DNA of 64,000 bases. Origin: Trogon surrucura. Lineage: Eukaryota; Chordata; Aves; Trogoniformes; Trogonidae. The DNA lies in assembly GCA_020746105.1 (NCBI GenBank), contig JAJGST010000022.1, positions 1,642,276 to 1,706,275 of the forward strand, read 5' to 3'. The position numbers and the translations under genes were made by a program. Each line of letters starts with the position of its first letter. Position 1 is the first letter of the stretch. Below are positions 60,160-64,000 of this stretch, piece after piece. A model generated the notes under the pieces. That model worked only from the letters and a program-made list of their open reading frames with translations, was not told the origin of the DNA and did no database searches.

Positions 60160-62626
60160 GATTTAACCTAGATGTGAAGGAGGAGGGGGACACATCAGGA
60201 TTAGAGGGACAGGGTGCTAGTAAGGGCCTTCAACCTGTTGCACTGAGGTGTGCTGGGGACACTGCAGCACAGTCAAAGTCTTATGGAGATGAGCCAGGGG
60301 CTCCTGAGGTAGTAGGTGCCAACAGGGAAACATCCATGAAACACCTCAAGGGAATTAAGGGATGTTCCTCTAAGACCACCCCAGCTGAAGTGCCCCTACA
60401 CAAATGCATGTGGCATGGACATCAAACAGGAGGAGCTGGAAGCTACTGTGCTGCTGGAAAGCTACGACATAGTGACCATTACTGAAACTTGGTGGGATGA
60501 AACCTATGACTGGAGTGTGGCTATTGATGGCTACAGGATCTTCAGAAGGGACAAGCGAGGAAGGAGGGGCAGAGATGTTGCCCTCTATGTTAAGAAATGG
60601 ATAGACTGTGAAGAGATGTCCCTGAAGAATAGCCAAAAGCAAGTCGAAAGCTTATGGGTAGGAATTTGAGACTGAGGCAACAAGGGGAACCTTGTGGTTG
60701 GTAGCTACTACAGACCGCCCAGTCAAGGAGAGCCTACTGATGAATCCTCCTTACTCCAGCTACAGGAGGCATCACACTCACAGGCTCTGGAGATCATCTA
60801 GTCCAACCCCCCTGCCAGAGCAGGTTCACCCAAAGTAGGTTGTACAGGGTGGTGGTCCAGGCAGGTTTTGAATGTCTCCAGAGATGGAGACTCCACCACC
60901 TCCCTGGGCAGCCTGTTCCAGTGCTTTGATACTGTTAAAATTGTTCTTCACGTTTAGATGGAACTTCCTATGTTCAAGTTTGTGCCCCTTACCTCTTGTC
61001 CTGTCACTGGGCACCACCGAAAAAAGGAAAAAGGCTGGCCCCATCTTCCTGACATCCACTCTTTAAGTATTTATAAGCATTAAGATTCCCCCCTCAGTCT
61101 TCTCTTCTCCAAACTAAAAAGCCCCAAGTCCTTCAGCCTTTCTTCATAAGAGAGGTGTTCTAGTCCCCTAATCATCTTTGTAGCCCTTTACTGTACCCTC
61201 TCCAGCAGTTCCCTGTCCTTGAACCGAGGAGCCCAGAACTCAAGACAGCACTCCAGATGCAGCCTCACCAGAACAGAGAGGGAGGATGACCTCCCTCGAC
61301 CTGCTGGCCACACTCTTCTTGATGCGCCCCCAGGATGCCATTGGTCTTGGCCACAAGGGTGCACTGCTGGCTTGTGGTCATCCTGTTGTCCACCAGGATT
61401 CACGGGTCTTTTTCCACAGAGCTGCTTTCCAGCAGTTCAGCCCTCAACCTGTACTCATACATGGGATTATTCCTCCTGAGATGCAGTACCCTGCACTTGC
61501 CCTTGTTGAATTTCATAAGGTCATTCTTTGCCCAACTCTCCAGCCTGTTCAGGTCATGCTGGATGGCAGCACAGCCTTCTGGTGTGTCAGCCACTCCTCC
61601 CAGTTTTGTGTCATCAGCAAACTTGCTGAGGGTACACTCTATCCATTCATCCAGGTCATTGATGAATATATTGAACAAGACCAGACTCAGTAGTGACCCC
61701 TGGGGAACACCGTTTGTTATGGACCTCCAACTGTAGTATGTGCCTCTAATCACAACCCTCTGAGCTCTGTCAGCCAGTTTTCAATCCACCCCACTGTCCT
61801 TTCATCTAACCCACACTTCCTAAGCTTACCTATGAGGATGCTGTGGGAGATGGTGTTGAAAGCCTTGCTGAAGTCAAGGTAGACAACATCAACTGCCTTT
61901 CCCTCATCTACCCATCCAGTCATGCCATCATAGAAGGCTATCAGGTTAGTCAGATACGACTTAGATGAGGAGCATAGTGAGGACCCTGAATTATAGGAAA
62001 GCAAATTTCCAGCTCTTCAAGGAGTTAGTCAATAGGACCCCCTGGGAAATGGCCCTCAGGGACAAGGGAGTGGAACAGAGTTGGCAGATCTTTCAGGATG
62101 CTTTCCATAGAGCACAAGAGCTCTCGATCCCCAGGTGTAAGAAATCAAGCAAGAGACCAGCCTAGCTGTCAAGACCTGCTGATCAAACCGAAAGGCAAAA
62201 AGGAACTGCACAGGCAGTTCAAGCAGGGACAGGTATCTTGGGAAGAGTATAGGGATGCTGCCTGGATGTGTAGGGACAAGGTCAGGAAGGCCAAGGCATT
62301 GCTGGAGCTAAACTTGGCAAGGGATGCAAAGAATAACAAGAAGGGCTTCTACAGGAATGTGAACCAGAAAAGGAAGGTTAATAAAAGTGTCCCACCCCAA
62401 TGAGCAAGAATGGCAAGCTAGTAACAGATGAGGAGAAGGCTGAGGTTATCAAGAGATTTTTTTGCCTCGGTCTTTAGTGGCAAACTCTCTCCTCAAACCT
62501 CCCCAGTTGAAAAATCACAAGATGAGGACCAGGGAGACAAAGTTCCTCCCACCATAAATGAAGAAAAGGTTTGTGATCACCTGAGGAACCTGAATATATA
62601 CAAGTCTATGGGAACTGATTAGATGC
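60160..62626 (+). mobile_element. CR1 LINE with an inverted CR1 segment inside
   Basis: Plus-strand CR1 from the ORF1-ORF2 junction (60160-60414) into the endonuclease (60415-60785; ITETWWDETYDW). A minus-strand CR1 segment follows at 60786-61957. Plus-strand ORF2 resumes at 61958 ([15 protein letters not shown]) and runs to the RT start (KVCDHLRNLNIYKSMG) at 62626, where a solo LTR interrupts it; the last 75 bases lie at 63792-63868. The endonuclease middle (GDFN to SDHEM) is missing. The plus-strand frames are broken. Confidence 0.82.
60786..61957 (-). mobile_element. CR1 LINE, RT to 3' UTR, inside a + strand CR1
   Basis: Minus-strand segment with 3' UTR start GATCATCTAGTCC (lacking the last about 50 bases and tail), ORF2 C-terminus and RT (61400-61753; [19 protein letters not shown]), and [13 protein letters not shown] at 61900-61960. 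Because the tail is missing and the host CR1 has lost the matching region, it may be an internal inversion with deletion rather than a standard insertion. Confidence 0.83.
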
Positions 62627-63791
62627 TGCATTGGGTTTGCCTGGCCGGATTTCAGTGGCAGGAGGGGCTCTAGGGGAGACTTCTGCAAGAAGCTGCTAGA
62701 AGCTTCCCCTAAGTCTGATAGAGCCAATGCCGGCTGGCTCCAAAGAGTGACGCGCCACAGGCCAAGGCTGAGCCTATCAGTAAAATGATAGGAGAGGAAT
62801 GTCTCTGTGAAAATACATTTAAGAAATGGGGAAAAAAGAACTGTGCCACACAACAACAGGCAGAGAGACAGAGGAGTGAGAATATGTGAAGAAATCAAGG
62901 TCAGTGAAAAAGGAGGGGGGGAGGATGTGCTCCAGGCGCTGGAGCAGAGAGTCCCCTGGGCCATGGTGAAGACCATGGTGAAGCGGGTCCATCACACCCA
63001 GTCCATGGGTGTGACGGGGTGTAAGATGTCCACCTGTAGCTCATGGAGGACCCCAAGCCGGAGTGGGTGGATACCTGAAGGGGGCTGTGACCCTGTGGGA
63101 AGCTTGTGCTGGAGCAGCTTGCTGCCAGAGTCTGTAGCCTGTGGAGAGAGAGAAGCCCATGCTGGAGCAAGTTGACTGGCAGGACTTTTGTGATGTTGTG
63201 GGGGACTCACGCTGGAGTAGTTTCCCCTTATAACTGCACGTCACATTGTGGCAGATTGCCCCTCATGAGGGGACTCACGTTGGGCAGTTTGTGACGAATT
63301 GCCTCTCATGAGAGGACTCATGTTGGAGAAGAGTGTGTGAATCTTGTCTTCCGTGAGAGGGACCCCACAATGGCCCTGGAGAGGACTGAAGAGTCCTCCC
63401 CTGGAAGAAGAAGCAGCAGAGGAAATGACATCAGATGAACCGACCGCAACCCCCATTCCCTGTCCCCCTGCGCTGCTCAGGGGGAGGAGGTGGAAAAACT
63501 TGGATTTTTGTTTGCCCAGGAGGAAGGGAGGGATGAGAGGAAGGTGATATTTTTTTTAAGATCTGTTTTTATCTCTCACTACTCTTCTTTGATTTGTTCT
63601 TTAATAAATTTAACTAAATTTCCCAAAATTGAGTCTGTTTTGCCCGGGACAGTAGATGAAGGTGGTCTCTCTGTCCTTATCTCAAACCATGGGACATTCG
63701 ATATATTTTCTCTCCCTGTCTAGCAGAGAAGGGGAGGGTGATAGAGTGGTTGTGTGGGCATCTGGCTGCTGGACAGGATCAAGCCACTACA
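62627..63791 (+). mobile_element. Solo LTR, main family copy 6, nested in CR1
   Basis: An 1165-base LTR, TGCATTGGG to CCACTACA, with perfect 5-base duplication GATGC (62622-62626 and 63792-63796). It belongs with copy 5 (for example the AGACAGAGGAGTGAGAATAT segment). The second start base is TG as expected, but the third is C. Removing it joins the CR1 RT sequence across GATGC. Confidence 0.94.
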
Positions 63792-63868
63792 GATGCATAC
63801 CAGAGTCCTGAGGGAATTGACTGATGTAGTTGCCAAGCCACTCTCCATGATCTTTGAAAAGTCATGGC
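63792..63868 (+). mobile_element. CR1 LINE, continuation after the LTR
   Basis: Short plus-strand ORF2 piece ([11 protein letters not shown]-like, then [12 protein letters not shown]) continuing the CR1 of 60160-62626. It ends where a minus-strand CR1 begins. Confidence 0.8.
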
Positions 63869-63869
63869 A

Positions 63870-64000
63870 GTCATAGAATAAATCATAGAATGGTTTATGT
63901 TGGAAGGGACCTTCAAGATCATCTACTTCCAACTCCCCTGCTCTGGGCAGAGACACCTCTCTCCCACTAGATCAGGTTGCTCAAAGCCCCATCCAGCCTG
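63870..64000 (-). mobile_element. CR1 LINE 3' end, cut by window edge
   Basis: Minus-strand CR1 starting with TCATAGAATAAATCATAGAA, then the usual 3' UTR (GTTGGAAGGGACCTTCAAGA). It runs out of the window. Confidence 0.88.

Overview
The window is bird nuclear DNA. CR1-type LINEs, avian-type ERVL and ERVK LTRs and an interrupted vertebrate gene all point to this. By my hand tally about four fifths of the 64 kb is transposon-derived. There are no bacterial genes, CRISPR arrays, rRNAs or tRNAs that I can see.

The only cellular gene is RNF38, a RING-H2 E3 ubiquitin ligase, on the + strand. Eight consecutive internal coding exons lie at 6565-6769, 28810-28977, 41179-41349, 51419-51580, 52708-52814, 55783-55867, 58409-58530 and 59674-59773. 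All have AG/GT borders, compatible phases and open frames, and together give about 1.1 kb of coding sequence. The N-terminal exons lie left of base 1. The last exon, which carries the second half of the RING, lies right of base 64000. RNF38 is Z-linked in birds. The extreme load of LTR elements and the number of residues that differ from the mammalian protein as I remember it make a W-linked gametolog a serious possibility (inference).

The introns are built of nested transposons. 1-6.3 kb: CR1, then an ERVL 5' end split by a solo LTR, a second ERVL LTR, and a CR1 split by an ERVK-type LTR. 7.3-16.2 kb: CR1, then a minus-strand ERVL provirus (3' LTR, integrase, RNase H, RT, protease, gag) whose pol is split by a solo LTR; a different LTR lies at its 5' end. 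16.2-27.1 kb: CR1 copies in both orientations, one split by a Tc1-type DNA transposon with intact terminal inverted repeats and TA duplication, another split by a solo LTR. 29-34.7 kb: an LTR, a GAT microsatellite, scrambled ERVL pieces, and a 2.7 kb pyrimidine-rich minisatellite carrying an ERVK-type LTR and a CR1. 34.7-39.5 kb: two CR1 copies facing each other as a 2.2 kb near-palindrome. 39.8-64 kb: three more solo LTRs of the main family and several long CR1s, one near full length with ORF1, ORF2 and 5' UTR.

One 1.1-1.2 kb solo LTR family occurs six times, four copies having a long antisense open frame. Copies in opposite orientation bracket RNF38 exons, so the pre-mRNA could form long double strands. 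No new functional gene system is evident. The most unusual items are the Tc1 element, the CR1 fold-back, the antisense LTR frame and the possible W-linked state of RNF38.
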